From: Verrucomicrobia bacterium TMED44
Lineage (GTDB): Bacteria; Verrucomicrobiota; Verrucomicrobiia; Opitutales; Seribacteraceae
Length of the DNA stretch: 20,457 bases
Reading direction: 5' to 3'
Assembly: GCA_002168015.1 (NCBI GenBank)
Contig: NHCX01000088.1
Coordinates: forward strand, 1 to 20,457
A program made the translations under genes and the position numbers. Below the pieces are notes generated by a model that was given only the letters and a program-made list of their open reading frames with translations, searched no databases and had not been told where the DNA came from. Positions 1 through 7,311 of this stretch are shown here, piece by piece (the first letter of the stretch is position 1; every line of letters begins with the position of its first letter).

Positions 1-96
1 TATTTTGATATTCTTCTTGAAGATCATGATGAACCTCATCACGATGGACCACAAGCCATCGATCCGAACACTGGTAATGCTCCTCTACCTAGGTAA
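1..96 (+). CDS. 3' end of an unidentified gene (partial)
   Basis: Frame 1 is open from the window edge to a TAA at 94-96 and gives a 31-residue, acidic and histidine-rich tail ending NAPLPR. The codons are mostly of the purine-any-pyrimidine kind (GAT, GAA, CAT, AAC, GGT), as in real coding sequence. A strong forward intrinsic terminator follows 40 nt later, which supports a gene ending here. Frame 2 is also open, to a stop at 119-121, but reads as a hydrophobic, methionine-rich string that looks less like a protein end. The tail carries no family signature I recognise, so the product is unknown. Confidence 0.5.
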   Translation, partial: YFDILLEDHDEPHHDGPQAIDPNTGNAPLPR

Positions 97-136
97 GGAA
101 GAGATTACTAAATTCGGTTAATCATTCGATTTAACC

Positions 137-166
137 AAGCCCCTGGTTCTCCAGGGGCTTTTTTTT
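137..166 (+). terminator. Rho-independent terminator
   Basis: A perfect 10-bp stem (AAGCCCCTGG / CCAGGGGCTT) closes a TTCT loop and is followed at once by a T run, making eight Ts in a row counting the stem end. It lies 40 nt after the stop of the forward partial gene and serves that gene. Read leftward, the same hairpin is followed only by TTGGTTAAAT, so it would be a weak terminator for the EEP gene that ends at 185. Confidence 0.9.
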
Positions 167-184
167 GGCCTCCAAGTTTCCAGT

Positions 185-961
185 TCATTGAGATAGTTTG
201 AATTCAGCAATTGCGGGATAGTGGTCAGACAAAAGATCAGTTTTCTTGTTTACCAAATATTCCGCTTTTGTACATTTTTCGGACAGTACCTCACTAGCAA
301 AAAAATAATCAAGACGACGGGAGGGACCATTATCCTCTTCAGGTCTTAACTTGGTGGGAAATGTACCAAAAAATCTCTTTCTTCTCTCTGAAATAAGATC
401 CTTATAACCAGCCTCTTCAAATTTCCTCAAGTGAGAATAATCAAGTTTATCGTCACGTAAATTTCGATTACTATTCCAGCGTAGATCCAGTCTTCGGAAA
501 AAAGGTATTAAGTCCGTAGTTTGATTGTAATAACTTTCGTCACGATGAGAAAAGGTGTTAAAATCACCGACTAAGAGCACGGGAGTATCCGACTGATAAA
601 CCTTGAGAGTATTAAGAAGTAAGTCCACCTCTTGATGGCGAATCTCCCAGTGCCCTGGATGAAGATGGATCACATAGATCTGAATACCTCCTGCCTCACA
701 CGAAAGCATGCCATGGTGATAACCAGCCATTTCTTTCTTCAGGTTCCGGAGTGGAAACTTGGAAGTCATCCCCGTAGGAAAACCATTTTCTTTAAGCAAA
801 GCAGAATAGGAGTGCCCCCAAGACTTTGCTTCCTTGGCAAGCTTTTCAGGTGTGTACTCATTGAGTTCCTGCAGGGCGATGATATCACAGTTCAGAGATT
901 TCACATACTTTGACCAATCTTTTTTTACGCTCTTTCTTTTTGGTAAATCCGCATCATACAT
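185..961 (-). CDS. Endonuclease/exonuclease/phosphatase family protein, main ORF of a frameshifted gene
   Basis: This is a metal-dependent phosphodiesterase-fold protein of the EEP superfamily (DNase I, ExoIII, sphingomyelinase); its substrate cannot be told from sequence. Visible motifs are CDIIALQELNE (residues 25-35, metal ligand Glu32), VIHLHPG (97-103, His99), LLVGDFN (129-135, Asp133/Asn135), RRLDYFF (216-222), and LSDHYPA (244-250, Asp246/His247). The 258-aa reading lacks the first beta strand with its conserved Asn, which every active EEP enzyme carries. That strand (RVVTYNV) and a signal peptide are encoded just upstream in another frame (957-1070). The ATG at 961 is therefore only the first Met after the break and an unlikely native start: an in-frame TAA lies two codons above it and there is no Shine-Dalgarno sequence. 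The intact product would be about 295 aa and exported. Either the gene is broken or the sequence has a small indel. Confidence 0.85.
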   Translation of the reverse strand: MYDADLPKRKSVKKDWSKYVKSLNCDIIALQELNEYTPEKLAKEAKSWGHSYSALLKENGFPTGMTSKFPLRNLKKEMAGYHHGMLSCEAGGIQIYVIHLHPGHWEIRHQEVDLLLNTLKVYQSDTPVLLVGDFNTFSHRDESYYNQTTDLIPFFRRLDLRWNSNRNLRDDKLDYSHLRKFEEAGYKDLISERRKRFFGTFPTKLRPEEDNGPSRRLDYFFASEVLSEKCTKAEYLVNKKTDLLSDHYPAIAEFKLSQ

Positions 962-1070
962 TGTAAGTTACTACACGGATCGAATCCTTTTCTCTGGCTT
1001 TTGAAAATGGAAAAACAAAAATAAAGGTAAGTAAAAATAAACCAAAAGGAGGGATCAGTTGTAGACTCAT
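957..1070 (-). pseudogene. Displaced 5' end of the EEP gene: signal peptide plus first EEP strand
   Basis: From ATG 1070 the reverse strand reads 38 codons to a TGA at 956-954. The start is MSLQLIPPFGLFLLTF, followed by a hydrophobic stretch and a plausible signal peptidase I site (SKA|RE). It ends in IRVVTYNV, the classical first strand of EEP enzymes with the metal-binding Asn. The main ORF continues immediately, but one base out of phase. Both frames are open together only over about 957-967, so an indel (one base gained or two lost) must lie there. The signal sequence has no Lys/Arg in its n-region, which is unusual. No Shine-Dalgarno precedes ATG 1070. An in-frame TAA at 1076-1074 prevents a longer N-terminus in this frame. 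Confidence 0.75.
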
Positions 1071-1113
1071 GATTTACTTTTATCTACCCCTGACATCTCA
1101 TAGCAAACTCCTT

Positions 1114-1126
1114 TGCGTCGGACGCA
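1114..1126. promoter_or_regulatory. Inverted repeat in the divergent EEP/DUF3293 intergenic region
   Basis: TGCGTC-G-GACGCA is a perfect 6-bp inverted repeat with a one-base centre. It is too tight to form a hairpin but well shaped for a dimeric DNA-binding protein. It sits between the two divergent starts (1070 and 1162), immediately upstream of a TAAAAT sequence (1127-1132) that could be a forward -10 element, although no good -35 accompanies it. The regulatory role is inferred from position and symmetry only. Confidence 0.25.
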
Positions 1127-1161
1127 TAAAATGTTTTCACTTATCTTCAACCCCACCTTCT

Positions 1162-1560
1162 ATGAATCCTGCATATTTTAAGACTATTTTTTTGATTACT
1201 GATATACCTAGTCAATGGCCATCGAATTTTGCGATTATTACTGTTTGGAACCCAATGGACCAAAAACTATCTATCAAACAAAATCAATCCCGAGACAAAG
1301 AATTACTTTTAAAATTTACAAAAAATAATAAATTTTCTCCCCTTATTGGCAGCTCACCAGATTATTTACATCAGGAAAAAAGCTACATCATTGAAGTTTC
1401 TCTGCAAGAGGCGGTCCAGATAGGAAACGATTATGATCAAAGAGCAGTCTATTATGTAGAGAATGAAAACCTCCAACTGATCGACTGTAAAACCAGGGAG
1501 AAATTCAGCTTGGGAAATTTTACAGATCGCATTCAATTTTCTGACCAAAAGAGTCGCTGA
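1162..1560 (+). CDS. DUF3293 domain protein
   Basis: A small cytoplasmic protein of unknown function. Residues 22-31 read NFAIITVWNP, the family hallmark (FAIITAxNP-like). It is followed by an Asn-containing helix (KQNQSRDKELLLKF), a SYIIEVS strand, and a QEAVQIGNDYDQRAVYYV segment matching the conserved GxxFxQxAV(Y/F) end. The product is 132 aa, the usual family size. I start at ATG 1162 because the open frame to 1069 adds 31 residues unlike the family and would run across the start of the divergent EEP gene. No clear Shine-Dalgarno is visible. It stops 6 nt before the end of the convergent kinase gene. It is probably monocistronic. Confidence 0.8.
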   Translation: MNPAYFKTIFLITDIPSQWPSNFAIITVWNPMDQKLSIKQNQSRDKELLLKFTKNNKFSPLIGSSPDYLHQEKSYIIEVSLQEAVQIGNDYDQRAVYYVENENLQLIDCKTREKFSLGNFTDRIQFSDQKSR

Positions 1561-1566
1561 ATTTAT

Positions 1567-2217
1567 TTAAATCAAGACTAACATGGATGCCACTGCTGGA
1601 ACATAGAGGTTGTCGTTTAAAGTAAATCTTCCGAATTTAATAGGGAATAATTCCAAAAGGGAAATAGCTAGGGAGATCATCAATACATTTCCCATAGTAT
1701 AATTCCCTCCCCATTTTTGTAGAAAATCTGGAAGATATGGAAAAATGAAATTCGATAACAAAAAACAAAGAAGAAAACAACCGACTGCACCTTCCAAACT
1801 TTTATTTCCAATTTTTATCCGTCCAAAACCTTTTCCCACTAAAGCGGCAGCAGCATCTCCAAGAATAAAAAGAGTTAGGCAAAGAAACACGGACGCCGCT
1901 AAATTTTCGCCAACAAGAGAAATTCCGCTACAAATAAAAGAACCGGCTAGAATATAGGTTGCTCCAGTAAGTTGAGATTCTTCTTCTACCCTTAACATGC
2001 TACCAAATTTCGCAAAAAACCAAGCCTTTAAGGAAGTTTGTGATAACCTCATAAAATCGAAGGCCAAAGAAAATAAAAAGGTACCAATAACAACCCAACA
2101 GACACGCGTCCGTGAAAGATCCAGCAGACTTGGGCCATAAAAGATAAAAACCGGTAAAACCAACGCTAAAATATGGAGTAATTTTCTGTTTATCTCCTCT
2201 TTTTCGAGCCTTCCCAT
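1567..2217 (-). CDS. Polyprenol/diacylglycerol kinase-like membrane protein (SEC59/dolichol kinase family)
   Basis: A 216-aa integral membrane protein with about six to seven hydrophobic segments. The family pattern is clear: EINRKLLHI near the N-terminus (8-16), LGDAAAALVGKGFGR (119-133, with Asp121), the GNKSLEG loop (137-143), ELFP (189-192), and NDNLYVPA (201-208). These are hallmarks of the dolichol kinase/phytol kinase/CTP-dependent diacylglycerol kinase group (COG0170), which phosphorylates a membrane alcohol with CTP, and which is related to phosphatidate cytidylyltransferase. The exact lipid substrate cannot be read from sequence. It begins 47 nt after the parC stop on the same strand with no convincing terminator between, so it may be co-transcribed with parE-parC. 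No strong Shine-Dalgarno is present. Confidence 0.85.
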   Translation of the reverse strand: MGRLEKEEINRKLLHILALVLPVFIFYGPSLLDLSRTRVCWVVIGTFLFSLAFDFMRLSQTSLKAWFFAKFGSMLRVEEESQLTGATYILAGSFICSGISLVGENLAASVFLCLTLFILGDAAAALVGKGFGRIKIGNKSLEGAVGCFLLCFLLSNFIFPYLPDFLQKWGGNYTMGNVLMISLAISLLELFPIKFGRFTLNDNLYVPAVASMLVLI

Positions 2218-2264
2218 TTTTTTAATATTATGGAAAGAAAAGCAGCTTTTAAAATTGGGTAAAA

Positions 2265-4553
2265 TTAATTACCTTCGAAATCAAAAGTTCCCTGATCTTT
2301 GGGAGCCACTTTCTCATTCTTACTTTTCACTGAAGAAGAAGGGCTTTCATTTTTGACAGCCGGTTTTACTGGTTCAGTTTTTTTGGATTCGTCTGTACTT
2401 GGAGATTCTTTCTTAATTTCAGTTTTTGGTGGACTGCTATCCTCTTTGGCTTCCTTTTCCACTTCTTCAGAAATTTCACGGGGTGCATTGACCACTCGGT
2501 CCACTTTATGAGCAGTCAAAGTACTTCCCTTTACTCCCCGCCCCTGAACCTCAAGCCAAGCAAAATCAAATTCTATGACTTTCTCACGGACCCGTTTAAG
2601 TTCGGGATCCAAGTGAACAAGGATGTTACTGTTCTTTTTTTCTGAATCATGCACAGCAAAGAAAAAGATTCTAGATTTAGAATGCCCTTTGAATAATGGG
2701 TATTCTTTATCCCGTGTGACTCCACCTACTTTAAACTTCTTGGCATATAAGCGCCCACTCTTTCCATCCCTGTACACCATGTTGTAGACTTTCTGGTCAT
2801 CTCTCCTGAAAACAGCGACTCGTAATGGAGATTTACCCACAAACATTTTGTCGGCAACTTTCATAACTTTCATGACTCCATCTTTTCCAAAAACAACTAC
2901 ATCATCCAGAGTGGAACATTTTTCAATAGACTCATCCTTCTTCAGGGCAAACCCGGCAAACCCATCTTTTCTGTTTAAATAAAGGGTTTCATTGGCTACG
3001 ACAACCTGAGATGCCACAATTTTATCAAATGGAACAAGTTCTCCATTCTCACTCTGACTTATTTCGGTTTTACGTTCCCTGCCTTTTCCGTACTTTTTCT
3101 TTAGCTCCTTCAAGTAGCGAACCGCATATCTGGTAATTTGAGCTAAGTAAGCCTCCACCTCTTCAATCTCATCCTCAAAACCTTTGATTAGTTCATCTGC
3201 ACGGAAGGAATCATATTTTGAAATTCGTTTAATCTTAATTTCTAGAAGGCGCAGGATATCATCTTGAGTGACGACCCGTTTGAAAATTTTAACATAGGGC
3301 TTAAGTCCTTTGTCAACCGCAGCAATTACCCCCTCCCAAGTCTCCTCTTTTTCGATATCACGATAGATTCGCTTCTCAATAAATATTTTTTCCAATGACG
3401 CAAAATGCCATTTCTCCTGAAGTTCACTAAGTTTGATTTCGAGTTCCTGCCTAAGGAATTCCCGGGTCAGGTTGGCTGATGATTTGACGAGGTCATTAAC
3501 CGAAAGGAACTGAGGGTGGTTATTATGAATAACGCAGGCATTGGGTGCCAGACTGACTTCACAATCTGTAAATGCATAAAGAGCAGGTAACGCATCTTCC
3601 GCAGAAACCGCCGATGGCAGATGCACCATGATCTCAACAAATTCTGCGGTATTGTCTTCTATCTTTGAAATCTTAATTTTACTTTTATCATTCGCTGACA
3701 AAATTGAATCAATCAAACTGGTGGTGGTGGTTCCAAAAGGAATTTCAGTAATCTTAAGCAAATGTTTTTTTACTTTTTCAATCCGTGCTCTTACACGTAC
3801 CCTTCCCCCCCGTGCTCCACCGTTATAATCAGTACAATCTGCAATTCCGCCTTGTGGGAAATCAGGAAGCAAGTTGACCGAGTTTTTTCGGAGGGCTTCG
3901 ATCATTGCATCCAAGATTTCATTAAAATTATGGGGAAGAATTTTAGTCGACAACCCAACCGCAATTCCCTCGGCACCCTGTGCAAGTAGCACAGGAAACT
4001 TAACCGGGAATGTTACTGGTTCTTTATTTCTTCCATCATAAGAAGACGCCCACTCCGTAACTTTAGGGCTAAAAATTACCTCCAAAGCAAAGGGGGTCAG
4101 CCGAGCCTCGATATATCGCGGGGCAGCTGCGGAGTCACCGGTTAAAACATTGCCCCAGTTCCCCTGGGTATCAATCAACAAGTCTTTTTGTCCAAGTTGA
4201 ATCATGGCATCTCCGATAGATGCGTCTCCGTGAGGATGATACTTCATGGTATTTCCAATGACATTGGCCACCTTGTTGTACCTTCCATCTTCCAACTCCT
4301 TCATGGAATGTAGGATTCTTCTCTGCACCGGTTTAAGTCCGTCGTCGGCGTGAGGAACCGCACGCTCCAAAATCACATAAGATGCATAATCAAGAAACCA
4401 GTCTCCGTACATGTCATCCACATAGATGGCATCGTCACTATTTTTCCCAGCTGAATCCTGTCCTAAAGCCTCAGGGTCAAAACGTGGAACCGGCTCATTG
4501 GCTTTCTCCGAGACATCCGATTCTTCCACTTCAGTATTTTCGTCGTCAGCCAT
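2265..4553 (-). CDS. parC: DNA topoisomerase IV subunit A (ParC-like)
   Basis: The DNA breaking and rejoining subunit of a type IIA topoisomerase, which would work with the adjacent ParE to decatenate chromosomes. After an acidic N-terminal extension of about 43 residues comes the core: DGLKPVQRRILHSM (71-84), KYHPHGDASIGDAM (104-117), and the active-site segment AAPRYIEARL with catalytic Tyr147. A coiled-coil tower lies at roughly 360-490 and a reduced beta-propeller C-terminal domain at about 510-690. The GyrA box is only weakly recalled by QGRGVKG (670-676). A Lys/Glu/Ser/Pro-rich tail (about 694-762) ends in TFDFEGN. At 762 aa it is shorter than typical GyrA, and the wording of its motifs is that of Bacteroidota-type ParC. 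The residue matching GyrA Ser83 is Ala111. It starts 9 nt after the parE stop. Confidence 0.92.
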   Translation of the reverse strand: MADDENTEVEESDVSEKANEPVPRFDPEALGQDSAGKNSDDAIYVDDMYGDWFLDYASYVILERAVPHADDGLKPVQRRILHSMKELEDGRYNKVANVIGNTMKYHPHGDASIGDAMIQLGQKDLLIDTQGNWGNVLTGDSAAAPRYIEARLTPFALEVIFSPKVTEWASSYDGRNKEPVTFPVKFPVLLAQGAEGIAVGLSTKILPHNFNEILDAMIEALRKNSVNLLPDFPQGGIADCTDYNGGARGGRVRVRARIEKVKKHLLKITEIPFGTTTTSLIDSILSANDKSKIKISKIEDNTAEFVEIMVHLPSAVSAEDALPALYAFTDCEVSLAPNACVIHNNHPQFLSVNDLVKSSANLTREFLRQELEIKLSELQEKWHFASLEKIFIEKRIYRDIEKEETWEGVIAAVDKGLKPYVKIFKRVVTQDDILRLLEIKIKRISKYDSFRADELIKGFEDEIEEVEAYLAQITRYAVRYLKELKKKYGKGRERKTEISQSENGELVPFDKIVASQVVVANETLYLNRKDGFAGFALKKDESIEKCSTLDDVVVFGKDGVMKVMKVADKMFVGKSPLRVAVFRRDDQKVYNMVYRDGKSGRLYAKKFKVGGVTRDKEYPLFKGHSKSRIFFFAVHDSEKKNSNILVHLDPELKRVREKVIEFDFAWLEVQGRGVKGSTLTAHKVDRVVNAPREISEEVEKEAKEDSSPPKTEIKKESPSTDESKKTEPVKPAVKNESPSSSVKSKNEKVAPKDQGTFDFEGN

Positions 4554-4562
4554 TTTTAAAAG

Positions 4563-6503
4563 TTAAGCCGCTTCACTTTTCTCGGCAGGACTCTCCTCTT
4601 TTACACCCGTGGGTTTTTCACTCTCACTTGCCTCCTCTACTTCATTTTTATCGTCATCAATAAGATCATGCTCAAAACGGAGATTTCGGATGATATACTC
4701 CTGTCTTTCTGGCGTATTTTTACCCATAAAGAACTTTAGCATCTCTTTAATTGATTCGTGAGCGTCGATCTTTACCGGGTCGAGTCGGATATCGTCGCTG
4801 ATAAAGTGTTTAAATTCATCAGGGGAGATTTCTCCCAGTCCTTTAAAGCGGGTAATTTCAGGATTCTTGCCAAGTGTCTTAATCGCGGCCTCCCTTTCGG
4901 TATCGTCATAACAATAAAGAGTCGATTTCTTATTTCTCACCCGAAAAAGAGGAGTTTGCAAAACAAACAGGTGCCCTTGGCGAATGAGTTCAGGAAAGAA
5001 CTGTAAGAAAAAAGTGATCAGCAACAATCGTATATGCATACCATCAACATCAGCATCTGTAGCAATCACGACCTGATTATAACGTAAATCCTCCAGGTCA
5101 TCCTCAATGCCAAGAGCAGCTTGGATCAGATTAAATTCCTCATTTTCATAAACCACCTTACGGGTCAGAGCAAATGAGTTCAGAGGTTTCCCTTTCAAGC
5201 TAAAAACTGCCTGAAACTGAACATCTCTAGCCTTGGTAATTGAACCACTTGCAGAGTCTCCCTCCGTAATGAATAAAGTACTTTTGAATTTATTCTTATC
5301 CTTGGTATTCAAATGCACCCGGCAATCCCGAAGTTTTCGGTTATGCACTTTACTTTTCTTAGCCCGTTCACGGGCAATTTTCTGGATTCCCTTAAGTTCT
5401 TTACGCTCCCGTTCACTTCGTTGAATCTTGGCCTGCAAAGCATCCGCAGTTTCAGGATGTTTATGTAAAAAATTATCGAGTTTTTCCTTTAAAAAATTCC
5501 CTACAAAAGTACGGATGGTTTCTCCTTCGGGAGAAACCGTCAAGGAACCAAGTTTCGTTTTTGTTTGAGATTCAAAGACCGGCTCCTGTACTTTTATGCT
5601 AATGGCAGCCACTAATCCTCCGCGAATATCTGCAGCCTCAAAATTCTTTTTGGTAAATTCGCGAATGGTTTTAACCAAAGCTTCCCGAAAGGCCGCTTGA
5701 TGAGTCCCTCCCTGGGTGGTGTGCTGACCATTGACAAAAGAAAAATAATCTTCTCCATACTGCTCAACATGAGTGAAAGCCACTTCTATATCGTTACCTT
5801 CAATATGAATAATTGGATAAAGAGTATCTTCCGAAAGATTCTCATTCATCAAATCTTTCAATCCTTCTTTAGAACGAAAACGTTTACCATTGAATCGAAT
5901 GGTTAAGCCCTTATTTAAATAGGTGTAGTACCGTAACATCCGCTCCACAAATTCATTTCGGTATCGGTATTTTTTGAACATCGACTCGTCCGGAAGATAG
6001 GCAATAACTGTTCCGTTTTCTTCAGTGGTCTTCTTATTCTTTTTATCCAGAGACTGTGGGTCACCCTTTGCGAATTCAATTCTGCGGGTTTCGCCCTCTC
6101 GAAAAGATTGAATATCAAATTTGGTGGACAAAGCATTTACTGCCTTTATACCGACCCCATTCAGTCCGACTGATTTTTTAAAGGCTTCAGAATCATACTT
6201 GGCTCCAGTGTTAATTTTAGAGGAACAATCAAGTAATTTCTCCAAAGGAATCCCCCGACCAAAGTCACGAACAGTTACCGCTTGCCCATCGCTTTCAACA
6301 TCAATTTGTTTGCCATAGCCCATGACAAATTCATCAATGCAATTATCGAGAACTTCCTTCAGTAAAACATAGATACCATCATCCTCGGAAGAGCCGTCAC
6401 CCAACTTCCCAATGTACATACCTGGACGCAGACGGATGTGCTCTTTCCAGTCGAGCGACTTTATGCTGTCCGCCGTATAATTATGATCCGCCATCGATCC
6501 CAT
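4563..6503 (-). CDS. parE: DNA topoisomerase IV subunit B (ParE-like ATPase)
   Basis: The ATP-driven gate subunit of a type IIA topoisomerase. The GHKL ATPase shows [10 protein letters not shown] (23-32), EVLDNCIDE (50-58, Mg-binding Asn54), DFGRGIP (80-86), [14 protein letters not shown] (113-126), and the ATP-sensing QTKTKL loop (313-318). The TOPRIM domain has [10 protein letters not shown] (411-420, Glu414) and ATDADVDG (481-488, Asp483/Asp485). The phrases [20 protein letters not shown] and [12 protein letters not shown] recall Bacteroidota ParE. The 646 aa fit ParE rather than the longer proteobacterial GyrB. An acidic tail of about 30 residues follows the normal end. The start is ATG 6503, with AGGA just upstream; ATG 6494 is an alternative. 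It heads an operon with parC. Confidence 0.93.
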   Translation of the reverse strand: MGSMADHNYTADSIKSLDWKEHIRLRPGMYIGKLGDGSSEDDGIYVLLKEVLDNCIDEFVMGYGKQIDVESDGQAVTVRDFGRGIPLEKLLDCSSKINTGAKYDSEAFKKSVGLNGVGIKAVNALSTKFDIQSFREGETRRIEFAKGDPQSLDKKNKKTTEENGTVIAYLPDESMFKKYRYRNEFVERMLRYYTYLNKGLTIRFNGKRFRSKEGLKDLMNENLSEDTLYPIIHIEGNDIEVAFTHVEQYGEDYFSFVNGQHTTQGGTHQAAFREALVKTIREFTKKNFEAADIRGGLVAAISIKVQEPVFESQTKTKLGSLTVSPEGETIRTFVGNFLKEKLDNFLHKHPETADALQAKIQRSERERKELKGIQKIARERAKKSKVHNRKLRDCRVHLNTKDKNKFKSTLFITEGDSASGSITKARDVQFQAVFSLKGKPLNSFALTRKVVYENEEFNLIQAALGIEDDLEDLRYNQVVIATDADVDGMHIRLLLITFFLQFFPELIRQGHLFVLQTPLFRVRNKKSTLYCYDDTEREAAIKTLGKNPEITRFKGLGEISPDEFKHFISDDIRLDPVKIDAHESIKEMLKFFMGKNTPERQEYIIRNLRFEHDLIDDDKNEVEEASESEKPTGVKEESPAEKSEAA

Positions 6504-6521
6504 CTATCCTGTCCACTCTTT

Positions 6522-6551
6522 TATATACTAAAGAAGATTCAAATTTGTCCA
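6522..6551 (-). promoter_or_regulatory. Putative sigma70-type promoter of parE-parC
   Basis: Reading leftward, TGGACA (6551-6546) matches the -35 consensus at five of six positions. It is followed after 18 nt by TATATA (6527-6522) as a -10 element. Transcription would start about 10-12 nt before the parE ATG, with AGGA in the short leader. The call rests on consensus matching by eye only. Confidence 0.35.
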
Positions 6552-6616
6552 CTGGAAAACTCACTTTAAAGAAAAAAACTTGCATTTTATCGATCATCTA
6601 AGCTTTCTCTCGAAGC

Positions 6617-7306
6617 ATGATCTCCTCTTTCCTTGAAACTTTCCGGCAACTTAAAGACCCAAAAATCCTTAAAGCCCTCACCCTCGCAACCCTGCTAACC
6701 CTGCTTTCGATACTTTTGGCCCTAACACTTGGTGTTGCCCTGCTTGACAGCATTCTCGATACCTTCTCGAACACTCTTCAATCCTGGTTCGGAAAAGGAG
6801 AGAGTTGGTTTCGAGGCATTGCCCAATTTATGGGTGGCACACTCGTTTTGATTATATCTTATTTCTTTTTCGCTGGTATTCATGGAGCATTCGTGGGGAT
6901 TTTTATCGATGATATTCTAGACTCTATTCAACAGAAGCACTACCCGGACATACCTTGGGAAAAAGCCCCCTCTTTTTTGACTTCTCTATCCTTTTCTCTT
7001 CGTATCCTTCTGCTTACTCTTTTTTTAAATTCACTCGCTTTTCCTATTTTTATTCTTGGTTGGTTTATCCCCCCCATTGGCTTAACTCTACAAATCCTCC
7101 TTAATGGTTACTTGCTTGGTAAAGAGTATGGGCAGCTTGTGGAATTTCGTTTTCCCAAGGAAGATTCTAAGGCACCTATCCCTAAGTATTTTATAAACGG
7201 GAATATTTCAGCAATTATATGGGTTATTCCTATCCTAAATTTCATCGCCCCCATCCTGCTCGCCGGTTCAATTCTTCACACCCGAATGAACCATAAACAA
7301 AACTAG
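6617..7306 (+). CDS. EI24 domain-containing membrane protein (CysZ-like)
   Basis: A 229-aa inner-membrane protein of the EI24 family (the CysZ/EI24 fold). Some members move sulfate, and most bacterial ones are uncharacterised. There are hydrophobic segments at about 19-45, 71-97, 124-165 and 197-221. Family signatures are the FIDDILDSIQQKHYP loop (96-110), NGYLLGKEYGQL (163-174), and PILNFIAPILLAG (205-217) near the C-terminus. Length is typical. It diverges from parE across a 113-nt intergenic region in which I find no convincing forward promoter. It ends 5 nt before the convergent TPR gene. A sulfate transport role is not supported by the neighbours, so I leave the function open. Confidence 0.8.
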   Translation: MISSFLETFRQLKDPKILKALTLATLLTLLSILLALTLGVALLDSILDTFSNTLQSWFGKGESWFRGIAQFMGGTLVLIISYFFFAGIHGAFVGIFIDDILDSIQQKHYPDIPWEKAPSFLTSLSFSLRILLLTLFLNSLAFPIFILGWFIPPIGLTLQILLNGYLLGKEYGQLVEFRFPKEDSKAPIPKYFINGNISAIIWVIPILNFIAPILLAGSILHTRMNHKQN

Positions 7307-7311
7307 AGGAA

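Noticed and set aside
632..913. 93-codon forward open frame opposite the EEP gene
   Set aside because: The EEP motifs on the other strand account for the region; the forward product has no family features.
950..965. Programmed ribosomal frameshift in the EEP gene
   Set aside because: There is no slippery heptamer, no run of one base and no RF2-like CTT-TGA-C context, and EEP enzymes are not known to use recoding; an indel is simpler.
1069..1161. Longer start of the DUF3293 protein at ATG 1069
   Set aside because: The added 31 residues do not look like the family and would overlap the divergent EEP start and its probable leader.
2218..2264. Small AAAAGC-T-GCTTTT palindrome after parC considered as a terminator
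   Set aside because: The loop is one base, the stem is AT-rich and the following sequence (CTTTCC) is not a T tract, so it would not end transcription reliably.
4382..4663. 93-codon forward open frame across the parE-parC junction
   Set aside because: The product is His/Pro/Leu-rich, antisense to two confident coding ends, and has no start signal.
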